From Nocardioides sp. IC4_145 (lineage in GTDB: Bacteria; Actinomycetota; Actinomycetes; Propionibacteriales; Nocardioidaceae), in contig NZ_JAANMS010000010.1 in NCBI RefSeq assembly GCF_011250565.1, forward strand, positions 31,200 through 95,199: DNA of 64,000 nucleotides, in the 5' to 3' direction. Position 1 is the first letter of the stretch, and each line of letters starts with the position of its first letter. Both the position numbers and the translations under genes were made by a program. Under the pieces are notes generated by a model. The model saw only the letters and a list, made by a program, of their open reading frames with translations, ran no database searches and was not told the origin of the DNA. Positions 53,949 to 62,957 of this stretch are shown here, piece after piece.

Positions 53949-54968
53949 TCAGGCCCGGGCGTCCTCCGGCTCCGCCGCCGCAGGGGCACCCGGGCCGTCG
54001 ACGGCGGGTGCGGGCGTGCGGCCGGCGGCGTCCGCGGTGGCGCGGCGCCGGGCGAGCAGGGCGCGGGCACGCCCGCGCTGTCCCGGCGTACGCCGTCCGG
54101 CGGAGGCGGTGACCCGGTCCAGGTAGACCGCGAGGACCACGACGGAGAGACCGGCCTCGAAGCCCAGGCCGATGTCGAGCCGCGAGATCGAGCTGGTCAC
54201 GGCGCCGCCGAGCCCGCCGCCGCCGACGAGGCCGGCGATGACGGCCATCGACAGCGCCAGCATGATCACCTGGTTGACGCCCGCCATCACGGTGGGCAGG
54301 GCCAACGGCAGCTGGGTCTCGCGGAGGATCTGCCGCGGCGTCGCGCCGAACGCGTGCCCCGCCTCGACCACCTCGGCGTCGACCTGGCGGATGCCGAGCT
54401 CGGTGAGCCGCACCGCCGGGGGCAGCGCGAAGATCACCGTCGCGACGAGCGCCGGGGGCGACCCGATGCTGAAGAGCATCACGACCGGCACCAGCCAGAC
54501 GAAGGCCGGCATGGTCTGCATCAGGTCCATCACCGGCCGCACGACGCGGCTGAAGCGGTCGGAGCGGGCGGCGAGCACGCCGAGCGGGATGCCGATCACC
54601 AGCGCGACGAGCGTCGCGACCAGGACGAGGGACAGCGTGGCCATCGCGTTCGTCCACTGCTCGACGCCGATGATGCCGGCCAGCCCGACGAACGAGCCGA
54701 GGGCGAGCTTCCAGTCCTTGGCCAGCCACGCGATGAGCGCCAGCACGGCGGCCGTCACCAGCGGGGCGGGGCCGTCGAGGAGGTCGGTGAGGCCGTCGAC
54801 GGTCGTCTCGGTGAGGTCGGCGACCGCGTCGAGCACGCCGCCGAGGTGGTCCTGCACCCACTCGAAGCCGTCGAGGATCCAGTCCCCGAGCGGGATGCGC
54901 GGCACGCCGTCCACGCGCTCCCAGTCCTCGGCCGCCAGCGGGAGGACCGCCTGGTCGATGACGCTCAT
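53949..54968 (-). CDS. proW: Glycine betaine/proline ABC transporter permease
   Basis: A 339-residue permease. An amphipathic N-terminal region (1-65) is followed by about seven helices. The coupling EAA loop is EVVEAGHAFGATPRQILRETQLPLALP, and AVIAGLVGGGGLGGAVTSSI is a hallmark of ProW/OpuAB. The C-terminal 45 residues are Ala/Arg/Pro-rich and cytoplasmic. ATG overlaps the proV stop (ATGA). It forms the channel that takes up compatible solutes under osmotic stress. Confidence 0.94.
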   Translation of the reverse strand: MSVIDQAVLPLAAEDWERVDGVPRIPLGDWILDGFEWVQDHLGGVLDAVADLTETTVDGLTDLLDGPAPLVTAAVLALIAWLAKDWKLALGSFVGLAGIIGVEQWTNAMATLSLVLVATLVALVIGIPLGVLAARSDRFSRVVRPVMDLMQTMPAFVWLVPVVMLFSIGSPPALVATVIFALPPAVRLTELGIRQVDAEVVEAGHAFGATPRQILRETQLPLALPTVMAGVNQVIMLALSMAVIAGLVGGGGLGGAVTSSISRLDIGLGFEAGLSVVVLAVYLDRVTASAGRRTPGQRGRARALLARRRATADAAGRTPAPAVDGPGAPAAAEPEDARA

Positions 54969-56197
54969 GCCTGAACTCCTTCCTCGATGAGCACCGGGTG
55001 CGCGGCCTCGGCCGCCTCCGGCCCGGCACCGCTGCCCAGCGCGGCGAGCAGGGTGACCCGCGGGATCACCCCGAGCAGGCGCCCGCGCTCGTCGATCACG
55101 GCGAGCGCGGTGGCGCTGTCCGCCGAGGCGCCGAAGAGGTCGGCGACCGCGGTGTCGGGCCCGACGGAGATCGCGGCCTCCATCACCCCCGTGAGGTCGT
55201 CGCGCCCGGTGCGCACGGCCTCCGCGGCCGCGGCCTCGGTCACGACGCCACGGAGGCGCCGGTCCCGGTCGACGACCATGACGGCGGCGAGCTGGTGCTC
55301 CCGGATCAGCTTGTGCGCGGCGCGCGGGCCCTGGCCGGCGCCGATGACCGCGACCGGCGGCTCCATCACCGACGAGGCGGTGAGCACGCGCGTGCGGTCG
55401 ACGTCCTGGACGAACTGGGCGACGTAGTCGTTCGCGGGGTCGTTGAGGATCTGCTCCGCCGTGCCCTGCTGGACGATCCGGCCGTCGCGCATCATCGCGA
55501 TCCGGTCGCCGAGCCGCATCGCCTCGTTGAGGTCGTGGGTGATGAAGAGGATCGTCTTGCCCAGCTCGTGCTGGAGCTCGACGAGCTGGTCCTGCATCTC
55601 GCGGCGGATGAGCGGGTCGAGCGCGCTGAACGCCTCGTCCATCAGCATCACGTCGGTCTCGGCGGCGAGCGCGCGGGCCAGGCCCACCCGCTGCCGCATG
55701 CCGCCGGACAGCTCACCGGGCAGCGAGCCGCCCCAGCCGCCGAGGCCGACCAGGTCCAGGGCGCGCTCGGCGCGGCGCTCGCGGTCGGCGCGGTTCACGC
55801 CGCGGATCTTCAGGCCGTACGCCGCGTTCTGGCCGACGGTGCGGTGCGGCAGCAGCGCGAAGTGCTGGAAGACCATGCTCACCCGCTCGCGCCGGACCCG
55901 GCGCATGCCGCGGGCGTCGAGCGCGGTGAGGTCCTCCCCGCCCACCCGGACCGTGCCGGAGGTCGGGGGGAGCAGGCCGTTGACCGTCCGGATCAGCGTG
56001 GACTTGCCCGAGCCGCTGAGGCCCATGACGACGAAGATCTCGCCCTCGGACACCTCGAAGGAGGCGTCGATGACGGCCGCCGTCCAGCCCTCCGCCCGCA
56101 GCTCGTCGCGGCTCGCGCCGGCCCGCAGCCGGTCGACGGCACGTTCGGGACGGCGTCCGAAGACCTTGAAGACCTCGTGCGCCTCGATGACTGGCAC
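54965..56197 (-). CDS. proV: Glycine betaine/proline ABC transporter ATPase with CBS domains
   Basis: A 410-residue ABC ATPase. Walker A is MGLSGSGKSTLIR, signature ELSGGMRQRVGLARAL, Walker B VMLMDEAFSALDPLIRREM. The C-terminal 120 residues form two CBS domains (AHKLIREHQLAAVMVVD, VADLFGASADSATALAVID), the ionic-strength or c-di-AMP-sensing module of OpuA-type transporters. I prefer the GTG at 56197 because GGAGGAG lies nine bases upstream; the frame is open to a GTG at 56272. The leader RNA includes a perfect hairpin CGGACGC...GCGTCCG (56282-56302). Confidence 0.9.
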   Translation of the reverse strand: MPVIEAHEVFKVFGRRPERAVDRLRAGASRDELRAEGWTAAVIDASFEVSEGEIFVVMGLSGSGKSTLIRTVNGLLPPTSGTVRVGGEDLTALDARGMRRVRRERVSMVFQHFALLPHRTVGQNAAYGLKIRGVNRADRERRAERALDLVGLGGWGGSLPGELSGGMRQRVGLARALAAETDVMLMDEAFSALDPLIRREMQDQLVELQHELGKTILFITHDLNEAMRLGDRIAMMRDGRIVQQGTAEQILNDPANDYVAQFVQDVDRTRVLTASSVMEPPVAVIGAGQGPRAAHKLIREHQLAAVMVVDRDRRLRGVVTEAAAAEAVRTGRDDLTGVMEAAISVGPDTAVADLFGASADSATALAVIDERGRLLGVIPRVTLLAALGSGAGPEAAEAAHPVLIEEGVQA

Positions 56198-56365
56198 CTG
56201 GTGCTGCTCCTCCACCGTGGGCGCCGACCTGTCGTCGGCACCGCTCACCTGCAGCCGGACGACGCACACCACGACACCACGCGGACGCCAGTGGTGCGTC
56301 CGGGGCGGATCGCGGGCTACGAAGGCAGGACGCCCGAACGCCCCGCGGTCTCGAGCCGCCCCGGC

Positions 56366-56394
56366 AACCTAGCGGGGATCACCCGGAGGTCCAA
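56366..56394 (-). promoter_or_regulatory. Promoter of the proV-proW-proX operon (TTGGAC-17-TAGGTT)
   Basis: On the minus strand TTGGAC (56394-56389) and TAGGTT (56371-56366) are separated by 17 bases, the best -35/-10 match in the window. It predicts a 5' leader of about 160 bases before proV. Confidence 0.65.
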
Positions 56395-56400
56395 GAACGG

Positions 56401-56416
56401 GTTACGGATCGGTAAC
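56401..56416. promoter_or_regulatory. Inverted repeat GTTAC-N6-GTAAC next to the proV promoter
   Basis: GTTACGGATCGGTAAC lies seven bases upstream of the -35 hexamer. The position fits an activator or osmosensitive regulator site; the protein is unknown. Confidence 0.5.
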
Positions 56417-56459
56417 AACCCTCCGGGATCGCTGCGGCACTGGTACGGAGGGCCCGTGC

Positions 56460-58010
56460 TCAGCAACCGACACCGGTGACGTCGCCGTCGGAGCGACGGT
56501 CGTCCCCACGGCCGAGGTCGTAGGCCGAGCAGTAGTAGAAGCTCAGCAGCGGGTCCCGCTGCAGCCGGATCGCGCGACGGCCGTTGCCGGCGGTGGGCTC
56601 GAGGTAGCGGAAGGACTGCTTCAGCAGCGCCTGCGGGCCGCCGCGGTGCTTGAGGTAGCGGTCGAGCCACCGCTGCACGTAGACGCTGGTCAGCGCTTGG
56701 CCGTGCCGACTTGCCGGGAGCACCAGCGGGATGTCGGTGTAGTCGAGGTGGGTCGAGGCGCGCGGCACGACCAGCATCGCGTCGTGACGGCTCTTGGCCC
56801 AGCGGTCGTAGCCGGCCTGCCGCTCACGCCTCGGGTCCGGGCCGCCCGGCGTCGGCGCCGGGACGAGGGAGGAACCGGCGGCGAGGAGGTACGGCGCCAC
56901 GGTGAACCCGTACTCCGACTGCACCGCCAGCGCCGGCACCCGCGGCACCGTCTCGTTGACCGGCACCGACGGGATGGTGCCGCCGTCCTTTCCGGCGAAC
57001 AGCTTGTCCAGCGCGACGACGGTCGCGACCCGCTCGTCGGTGCCCTGGACCTCCGAGACCGCCCGGGCGCCCATCGAGTGGCCGATGATCGCGAGCCGCG
57101 TGGTCCGGCCAGGCGTCGCCGTACGCCGGTCGGGGCTGCGGTCGAACAGCCGCCAGAACGGGTTGAACGCGTCGGGCCTCGTGCCCGCCGAGCCGGGGTT
57201 GGCGTAGGGCTTCGCGGGGGTGGAGACGAAGAAGTCGATGGCGTCCTCAGTGCCGACGATGAAGTTCGAGACCTGCTGGAACGGCACGCCCGGGCAGCCG
57301 AGCGCCTCCCGGTCCCGGGGCGGCGCGAAGGGGTTGCAGAACGGAAGGGCGTCGACCTGGTCCCCCGGCAGGGGCAGCGGCTCGTGGGGCAGGGTCTCGC
57401 TGCGGCCCTGGCCCTGCACGTCGTAGGTGAGCACGACGTACCCACGCTCGGCGAGGTCCTGCGCCAGCCAGCGGTACATCCCCTCCGACCCCTGCACCGA
57501 CCCCGGCGTGACCACGACGCCCGGGAACGGCCCGCGCAGCGGCGCGCCGGTGTAGGGGTCCTTCGCGCCCGGCAGCGGTCGGTACACCGTGCCGCGCAGC
57601 AGCGCGCCGTAGCGGTTGGTGAACGACACGTCGCGCATCCGCCCGCGGGTGCCCTCCCAGCCGGCCCGCAGCGGGTTGCCGACGTTCCAGCCGGGCACGA
57701 CCTGGCCCGCGGTCAGCGCGAGTCGGGTCGGGCTCGCGACCTGCGCGAGGAGCTGCGTCACCGACGTCGCGGACGCCTGCTGCACCAGCGCAGGGAGGTA
57801 CGCCGGGTCGCGCAGCTGGCCGCCCGGCCCGGTGATCCGGCCGTAGGCGTCGGCGATGTTCTGCAGGTCCCGCGCGACGTACGCCGGCGAGTGGACGCCC
57901 GGCCCGTCCTCGGCCCGGACCGCGGCGCCCGGTGGTGCGACGGCGACCGTCGCCCCCAGGAGCGCGGTCGTCAGCAGGGCCAGGGCACGGGCGGTCCGGG
58001 TACGTCGCAC
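56460..58010 (-). CDS. Secreted alpha/beta hydrolase
   Basis: A 516-residue protein starting at GTG 58010 with an R-R-T-R-T signal peptide (ALALLTTALLGATVAVAPPG). The mature part is a large alpha/beta hydrolase. FPGVVVTPGSVQGSEGMYRW is the oxyanion region, LAIIGHSMGARAVSE carries the nucleophile serine, and the catalytic histidine is probably in PRASTHLDYTD. Four or more cysteines (LPFCNPF, LGCPGV, YYCSAY, GVGC) suggest disulfides. It resembles secreted lipase/PAF-acetylhydrolase-like enzymes, but no specific substrate is predicted. The 260-base gap to proV holds the proV promoter. Confidence 0.82.
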   Translation of the reverse strand: MRRTRTARALALLTTALLGATVAVAPPGAAVRAEDGPGVHSPAYVARDLQNIADAYGRITGPGGQLRDPAYLPALVQQASATSVTQLLAQVASPTRLALTAGQVVPGWNVGNPLRAGWEGTRGRMRDVSFTNRYGALLRGTVYRPLPGAKDPYTGAPLRGPFPGVVVTPGSVQGSEGMYRWLAQDLAERGYVVLTYDVQGQGRSETLPHEPLPLPGDQVDALPFCNPFAPPRDREALGCPGVPFQQVSNFIVGTEDAIDFFVSTPAKPYANPGSAGTRPDAFNPFWRLFDRSPDRRTATPGRTTRLAIIGHSMGARAVSEVQGTDERVATVVALDKLFAGKDGGTIPSVPVNETVPRVPALAVQSEYGFTVAPYLLAAGSSLVPAPTPGGPDPRRERQAGYDRWAKSRHDAMLVVPRASTHLDYTDIPLVLPASRHGQALTSVYVQRWLDRYLKHRGGPQALLKQSFRYLEPTAGNGRRAIRLQRDPLLSFYYCSAYDLGRGDDRRSDGDVTGVGC

Positions 58011-58050
58011 GGCCGGACCAACGACCGGCCCGGCCAGAGGGTTACCGCCC

Positions 58051-58569
58051 TCACACCAGGTGGTTGTCGTGTCGGGCGCAGAAGTCGAGGTACTCCTCCT
58101 GGCTGACCTCGCGCCCCGAGGTGAACATGTCGACCAGGCCCTCGAAGTAGGCCTCGCGTGGGGCGCCGGGGGTGAAGAGGATGAGCATCGACGCCGGCTC
58201 GCCGGACTCGTTGCGGAACGCGTGGACCGATCCTTCCGGCACGTGGCAGAAGTCCCCCGGCCCGGCGTCGGACCAACCGCGCCCGTCGTGGAGGCGGACG
58301 GTCCCGGACAGCACGAAGAACGCCTCGGACATCGTGCGGTGGAAGTGCGGGGCCGGACCGCCCGGCTGAGGACCCATGTCCCAGCGGTACAACCCGTAAC
58401 GCCCGTCTGTCGTGGCGCCGGTCGCCAGGTAGTGGGCGAAGCCACCCAGCGTGTCGAGGTCTGCTGGCGCGTCGGCCCGCCGGAGCCGGGCAGCCGCCTC
58501 CGGCTCGGCGGCGACGTACTGCTCGGGCGGGTAGGTCGCGCCCACGATCCAGGGGTCCGGGTGCGTCAT
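58051..58569 (-). CDS. Cupin-domain protein
   Basis: A 172-residue protein with a single conserved cupin barrel. Motif 1 is GGPAPHFHRTMSEAFFVLSG (two histidines and a glutamate as metal ligands), and motif 2 is PGDFCHVPEGSVHAFRN with the last histidine ligand. Such proteins are dioxygenases, isomerases or small-molecule sensors; nothing here narrows that. ATG 58569 marks the start of the conserved part. It is 41 bases upstream of the secreted hydrolase start on the same strand and may be cotranscribed with it. Confidence 0.85.
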   Translation of the reverse strand: MTHPDPWIVGATYPPEQYVAAEPEAAARLRRADAPADLDTLGGFAHYLATGATTDGRYGLYRWDMGPQPGGPAPHFHRTMSEAFFVLSGTVRLHDGRGWSDAGPGDFCHVPEGSVHAFRNESGEPASMLILFTPGAPREAYFEGLVDMFTSGREVSQEEYLDFCARHDNHLV

Positions 58570-58709
58570 CCCCCGACGGTGGCACCTCTGCGTCGCCGCC
58601 GCACCCCTGGACGGCTCCCCGCTCCCGCGCATCCCCAGAATCGGGTATTCGCCGGCCGCCGCACGCGTGCTGCACTGGGCTCCCGTTCCTCGTCCCCCGG
58701 AGGTCCCTC

Positions 58710-59561
58710 GTGCGTTCCCGTCTCCCTGCCCTGCTCATCACGGCCGCCACCGCCCTCGCCCTGGTCGCGCCGTCCGGCGCCGCCTCCGCGAGCACCGGTG
58801 GCACCGTCGACACCGCCAACCGCTACTCCGGCGTCGCTCTCATCACGTTCTACGACGACGGCACCCGCTACCGGTGCTCGGCCACGCTCGTCAGCCCGAC
58901 GGTCCTGCTCACCGCCGCGCACTGCACCGACAGCGTGGAGGGGCTGACCGCGGTGACGTTCGAGCCTCTCGTCGATGACGCTCCCCCGGCCGACCTGCCG
59001 GTCGCATCCGACCCCGCCGCCGGGTACACCGCCGCCGACATCACCACCGCGGGCTTCCTCCCCGGCGAGGGCGAGACCCACCCGGCGTACTCCGGCTTCA
59101 GCGACCTGGACAACTGGAACGACGTGGGCGTCGTCGTCCTGGAGGAGCCGGTGACCGGCGTCGACATCACGCCGATCGCGACCGTGGGCACGCTCGACGC
59201 GATCCCGCGCCGGGACCTGCGCTCGACGCTGTTCCGCGCGGTCGGCTACGGCACCGAGGTCCGCAAGGCCGACTCCGGTCCGCAGACCCCCACGCCGATG
59301 AGCTACCCGATCGTGCGCCGCTACGTCGACATGCCCGGGCAGAAGCTCACCCCCCAGGTCCTGCAGACGAACGGCAACGAGAAGGACAACGCAGGCACGG
59401 GTGGCACGTGCTTCGGCGACTCGGGCGGCCCGCTGCTCCTCGACGGCCAGATCGTCGGCGTCACCAGCTACGGCTACACCGCGAACTGCCGCTACATCGG
59501 TGGCTACCAGCGGGTCGACATCGCGGTGGTCCAGGACTGGTTGGCGCAGTTCGGGCTCTGA
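58710..59561 (+). CDS. Secreted trypsin-like serine protease (family S1)
   Basis: A 283-residue protein with a Sec signal peptide (LPALLITAATALALVAPSGAASA). The catalytic triad is in LLTAAHC (His), NWNDVGVVVL (Asp) and TCFGDSGGPLLLDG (Ser). The cysteine pair flanking the histidine (RCSAT/AAHC) matches the S1 disulfide. There is no clear propeptide, as in some actinobacterial S1 enzymes. Start GTG 58710 follows GGAGG. The acid in the S1 pocket six residues before the catalytic serine is a glycine-threonine region (GTGGTC), so trypsin-like specificity is not assured. Confidence 0.92.
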   Translation: MRSRLPALLITAATALALVAPSGAASASTGGTVDTANRYSGVALITFYDDGTRYRCSATLVSPTVLLTAAHCTDSVEGLTAVTFEPLVDDAPPADLPVASDPAAGYTAADITTAGFLPGEGETHPAYSGFSDLDNWNDVGVVVLEEPVTGVDITPIATVGTLDAIPRRDLRSTLFRAVGYGTEVRKADSGPQTPTPMSYPIVRRYVDMPGQKLTPQVLQTNGNEKDNAGTGGTCFGDSGGPLLLDGQIVGVTSYGYTANCRYIGGYQRVDIAVVQDWLAQFGL

Positions 59562-59627
59562 CCGCACCGCTCGGCGGGGTCGTGTGCCCGATCGGGTCGG
59601 ACCCGCTCCCGCGACGGAGGGAGGCGA

Positions 59628-60416
59628 TCAGCCGCCGATGCGGATCGTGACCTCGTCGAGCTCGGCGCGGTACTGGTCGTTGCTGGCGGAGGTGGCGTTC
59701 TTGCCGCCGATCCGCAGGGGCGCGGCGTTGGCAAGCACGCCGGCCACGGCCGCGCGGCGGGCGCGCACGACGCCGTCGACAAGGACCGACACGTGGGACG
59801 CGGTCCGCACGCAGGCGACATGGTGCCAGGCGCCGTCGGCGACATCGGCCGTCGTGGAAGTCGCCTCGACGAGCACCCGCCCGCGGCTGGACCTGATGAC
59901 ACAACTGGGCCGGCCGTAGTCGACCTGCAGCTTGTACTGGCCGCCGGTCTCGTTGGAGTAGCCCTTCTGCACGACGTTCATCGTCCGCCGACTCTCTTCC
60001 CGGGTCATCCGCACGTCCACGGCCACCTCGAGGTCGCCTGTGCCGGGGTCGAGCGCCGGGTCGTCGGGCACCTCGACGACGACCCGCCCGCAGGTCGCGC
60101 ACGGGTACCGGACCCCGCGCCCGGAGCCGCCCCCGACCGAGGTCAGCGTGCCTCGGCCGACCACCGTGCCCCGCGCCGACCCGGCGCCGTCGAGCACGAC
60201 CGAGCCCGACCGCCACGACACCTGCTCGTCGAAGGTCAGGCGAAGCACCGGGGTCGCGGCCAGCGCCGTCGGGACGGCGGCCGCCGCCGGACCGTCGGGG
60301 TGCGGTGCCGCCCCGGTGGTGCCTGCGAGCGCGGCCACTGCGGCCAGCACCGCCGCGCCGGCGGCGAGGTGCGGCGTACGTCGTCGGGTCCGTCGGCCGG
60401 GTCGGTGCTGTGGCAT
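59628..60416 (-). CDS. Secreted LamG/concanavalin A-like domain protein
   Basis: A 262-residue protein. ATG 60416 is preceded by GGGAG with a five-base gap. An arginine-rich start (MPQHRPGRRTRRRT) leads into a hydrophobic signal (LAAGAAVLAAVAALAGTTGAA). Residues 60-262 form a jelly-roll LamG-type domain: LRLTFDEQVSWRSGSVV, WHHVACVRTASHVSVLVDGV and LRIGGKNATSASNDQYRAELDEVTI. A CATC pair (YPCATCG) may bind metal or form a disulfide. Such domains bind carbohydrates; no catalytic site is seen. It is convergent with the protease gene. Confidence 0.8.
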   Translation of the reverse strand: MPQHRPGRRTRRRTPHLAAGAAVLAAVAALAGTTGAAPHPDGPAAAAVPTALAATPVLRLTFDEQVSWRSGSVVLDGAGSARGTVVGRGTLTSVGGGSGRGVRYPCATCGRVVVEVPDDPALDPGTGDLEVAVDVRMTREESRRTMNVVQKGYSNETGGQYKLQVDYGRPSCVIRSSRGRVLVEATSTTADVADGAWHHVACVRTASHVSVLVDGVVRARRAAVAGVLANAAPLRIGGKNATSASNDQYRAELDEVTIRIGG

Positions 60417-60572
60417 CGCTGCTCCCCTCGCGCGGCCGACGGCCCGCGCCGCGGCCCTCGCGACTCTCGCACGGGGGCGATGCTCCCGCATCCCTCGTTC
60501 GCGGTAACCCGGCAGCCCGGCGACGCGGGACGGCCGCAGGGAACGCAAACCGACCGACCCCCAGAACGACGA

Positions 60573-60601
60573 AGCGGCCCCCACCGCCGGTGGGGGCCGC
60601 T
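60573..60601 (-). terminator. Terminator of tRNA-Arg
   Basis: Thirteen-base arms AGCGGCCCCCACC / GGTGGGGGCCGCT with a three-base loop, ten bases past the tRNA 3' end. Confidence 0.75.
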
Positions 60602-60610
60602 CACGTCCTG

Positions 60611-60683
60611 CGCGCCTGTAGGGATTCGAACCCCAAACCTTCTGATCCGTAGTCAGATGCTCTATCCGTTGAGCTACAGGCGC
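60611..60683 (-). tRNA. tRNA-Arg (anticodon ACG)
   Basis: Minus strand: acceptor GCGCCTG/CAGGCGC, D-arm with AGCTCAACGGATAGAGC, anticodon stem-loop CTGACTACGGATCAG with anticodon ACG, T-arm GGGGTTCGAATCCC and discriminator G. The CCA end is not encoded (the next bases are CAG). A34 must be deaminated to inosine by TadA for it to read CGC, the preferred arginine codon in such genomes. Confidence 0.97.
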
Positions 60684-61015
60684 CCGTCCACCTCGCGGCG
60701 GACAAGGGAAGACCTTAGCCGACGCGGCCGGCGAAGCCGAAATCTCGACCCCGTCCTGCACGGGGTGTGACGTGGCCCACGAGGCGTTGAACGATCCAAT
60801 ACTCGGCCCCGGAGGGCGGGGGTACATTCAGCGGACCCGCAGGTGGCGGCGCGCATTGTGCCGCCCACCGGGGCACTCACAAAAGTCGCCGACAACGAGG
60901 CCGCGCGATCCACATCAGCTCCACGACACACCGTCGATACGCTCGACGGCCGGCGGCGCCGAGGACGACCCGAGGCGACCACCGCGAATGCGCGAGAGGG
61001 AACGGAACTTCAGGC
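60684..61015 (+). other. Long upstream region of the PEP carboxykinase gene
   Basis: About 330 bases without a gene, less GC-rich than the rest. It holds a perfect inverted repeat CCGTCGA-TACGC-TCGACGG at 60931-60949 (operator-like) and a TACATT at 60823-60828 that could be a -10 box but lacks a matching -35. A long controlled leader is plausible for a gluconeogenic gene; no known riboswitch was recognised. Confidence 0.4.
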
Positions 61016-62824
61016 ATGACCGCCGAGACGCAGGCACCGACCACCCACCGAGGCATCGCCGACTTCGTCGAGAAGTGGGCCGCCATCATGCAGCCGGACA
61101 GCATCCACTGGTGCACCGGCGACGACCAGGAGTGGGACGAGCTGACCCGAGCGCTCGAGTCCACGGGCACCTTCACGCGGCTCAACCCGCAGCTCAAGCC
61201 GAACTCCTTCTACGCCGCCTCCGACCCGATCGACGTCGCGCGCGTCGAGGACCGCACCTACATCTGCTCCGTCGACGAGAAGGACGCCGGGCCCACCAAC
61301 AACTGGATGGCGCCCGACGACATGAAGTCCCTCATGAACGGCCTCTACGAGGGCTGCATGAAGGGCCGCACCATGTACGTCATCCCCTTCGTCATGGGCC
61401 ACCTCGAGTCCGAGCGCCCGATGTTCGGCATCGAGATCACCGACTCGGCGTACGTCACCGCCTCGATGCGCGTCATGGCCCGCATGGGCACCAACGTCCT
61501 GCGCAGGATGGAGGAGCTCGACGCCGACTTCGTCGAGGCCGTCCACTCCGTCGGCCACCCCCTCGCCGAGGGCGAGAAGGACGTCGCGTGGCCGTGCAAC
61601 GACACCAAGTACATCGTGCACTTCCCCGAGGAGCGCTCGATCTGGTCCTTCGGCTCCGGGTACGGCGGCAACGCGCTGCTCGGCAAGAAGTGCTACGCCC
61701 TGCGCATCGCGAGCGTCATGGCCCGCGACGAGGGCTGGCTCGCCGAGCACATGCTGATCCTCAAGCTCACCAGCCCCGAGGGCGTCGTGAAGTACATCGC
61801 CGCGGCCTTCCCCAGCGCCTGCGGCAAGACCAACCTCGCGATGCTCGAGCCGACCATCCCCGGCTGGAAGGTCGAGACCCTCGGCGACGACATCGCCTGG
61901 ATGCGGGTCGGCGAGGACGGCCGACTGTGGGCGGTCAACCCCGAGTACGGCTTCTTCGGCGTCGCGCCGGGCACGAACTACCACACCAACCCGAACGCGA
62001 TGAAGACCATCGAGAAGGGCAACTCGGTCTTCACCAACGTCGCGCTCACCGAGGACGGCGACGTCTGGTGGGAGGGCCTGGAGAACCCGCCGGCCAAGGC
62101 CACGTCCTGGAAGGGCGAGCCGTGGACCCCGGACTCCGAGGAGCTCTCCAGCCACCCCAACAGCCGCTACTGCACCCCGATCAAGCAGTGCGACATCCTC
62201 GCGGCGGAGTACGACGACCCGCGCGGCGTCCCGATCGACGCGATCCTCTTCGGCGGCCGCCGCAAGACGACCGTCCCGCTGGTCTTCGAGGCACGCGACT
62301 GGACCCACGGCACCTTCCTCGGCGCGACGCTCTCTTCGGAGACCACCGCGGCCGCGGTCGGCGCGGTCGGCGTCGTGCGTCGCGACCCGATGGCGATGCT
62401 GCCGTTCATCGGCTACAACGCCGGCGACTACTTCAACCACTGGATCACCGTCGGCAAGGACAACGACGCGGCGAAGCTGCCGAAGATCTTCTACGTCAAC
62501 TGGTTCCGCCGCGACGACGAGGGCGGCTTTCTGTGGCCCGGCTTCGGCGAGAACAGCCGCGTGCTGAAGTGGGTCGTCGAGCGCATCGACGGCCAGGCGG
62601 CCGCGGAGGAGACCGCGATCGGCCACGTGCCCGCGCCGGGCTCCCTCGACGTCGACGGCCTCGACATGTCCGAGGAGGCCCTGCGCGCCGCCCTCGCGGT
62701 CGACCCGGAGGAGTGGAAGGCCGAGATCCCGCAGATCCAGGAGTGGTTCGAGAAGTTCGGCGACGACCTGCCGGCCGTCCTCTGGACCGAGCTCGACGGC
62801 CTCAAGGCGCGTCTCGGCGTCTGA
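61016..62824 (+). CDS. pckG: Phosphoenolpyruvate carboxykinase (GTP)
   Basis: A 602-residue cytoplasmic enzyme that makes PEP from oxaloacetate and GTP, the entry step of gluconeogenesis. The P-loop-like kinase-1a motif [15 protein letters not shown] lies near residues 262-276, kinase-2 is [30 protein letters not shown], and [16 protein letters not shown] and the guanine-binding [25 protein letters not shown] follow. The hyper-reactive cysteine of the GTP class is the one in SACGKTN. GGAAC and a short gap precede the ATG. Length and motifs are standard; a strong terminator follows. Confidence 0.98.
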   Translation: MTAETQAPTTHRGIADFVEKWAAIMQPDSIHWCTGDDQEWDELTRALESTGTFTRLNPQLKPNSFYAASDPIDVARVEDRTYICSVDEKDAGPTNNWMAPDDMKSLMNGLYEGCMKGRTMYVIPFVMGHLESERPMFGIEITDSAYVTASMRVMARMGTNVLRRMEELDADFVEAVHSVGHPLAEGEKDVAWPCNDTKYIVHFPEERSIWSFGSGYGGNALLGKKCYALRIASVMARDEGWLAEHMLILKLTSPEGVVKYIAAAFPSACGKTNLAMLEPTIPGWKVETLGDDIAWMRVGEDGRLWAVNPEYGFFGVAPGTNYHTNPNAMKTIEKGNSVFTNVALTEDGDVWWEGLENPPAKATSWKGEPWTPDSEELSSHPNSRYCTPIKQCDILAAEYDDPRGVPIDAILFGGRRKTTVPLVFEARDWTHGTFLGATLSSETTAAAVGAVGVVRRDPMAMLPFIGYNAGDYFNHWITVGKDNDAAKLPKIFYVNWFRRDDEGGFLWPGFGENSRVLKWVVERIDGQAAAEETAIGHVPAPGSLDVDGLDMSEEALRAALAVDPEEWKAEIPQIQEWFEKFGDDLPAVLWTELDGLKARLGV

Positions 62825-62861
62825 CCCGCCCGGGCAGCAGCCCGAGCCAGCCAGAACAAGA

Positions 62862-62897
62862 CCGAAGGCCCCGTCCCTCACCGGACGGGGCCTTCGG
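62862..62897 (+). terminator. Terminator of pckG
   Basis: Fifteen-base perfect arms CCGAAGGCCCCGTCC / GGACGGGGCCTTCGG with a six-base loop, 38 bases past the pckG stop. Confidence 0.85.
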
Positions 62898-62957
62898 CGT
62901 GTGTGGGAGCATGGGCTCGGTCTCGGGGGCCGGGCAGAGGGAAGCAAGGGGAGGTCC

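Noticed and set aside
60775..60795. CRP-like site (TGTGACGTGGCCCACG) upstream of pckG
   Set aside because: Only the left half matches the TGTGA...TCACA consensus; too weak to report.
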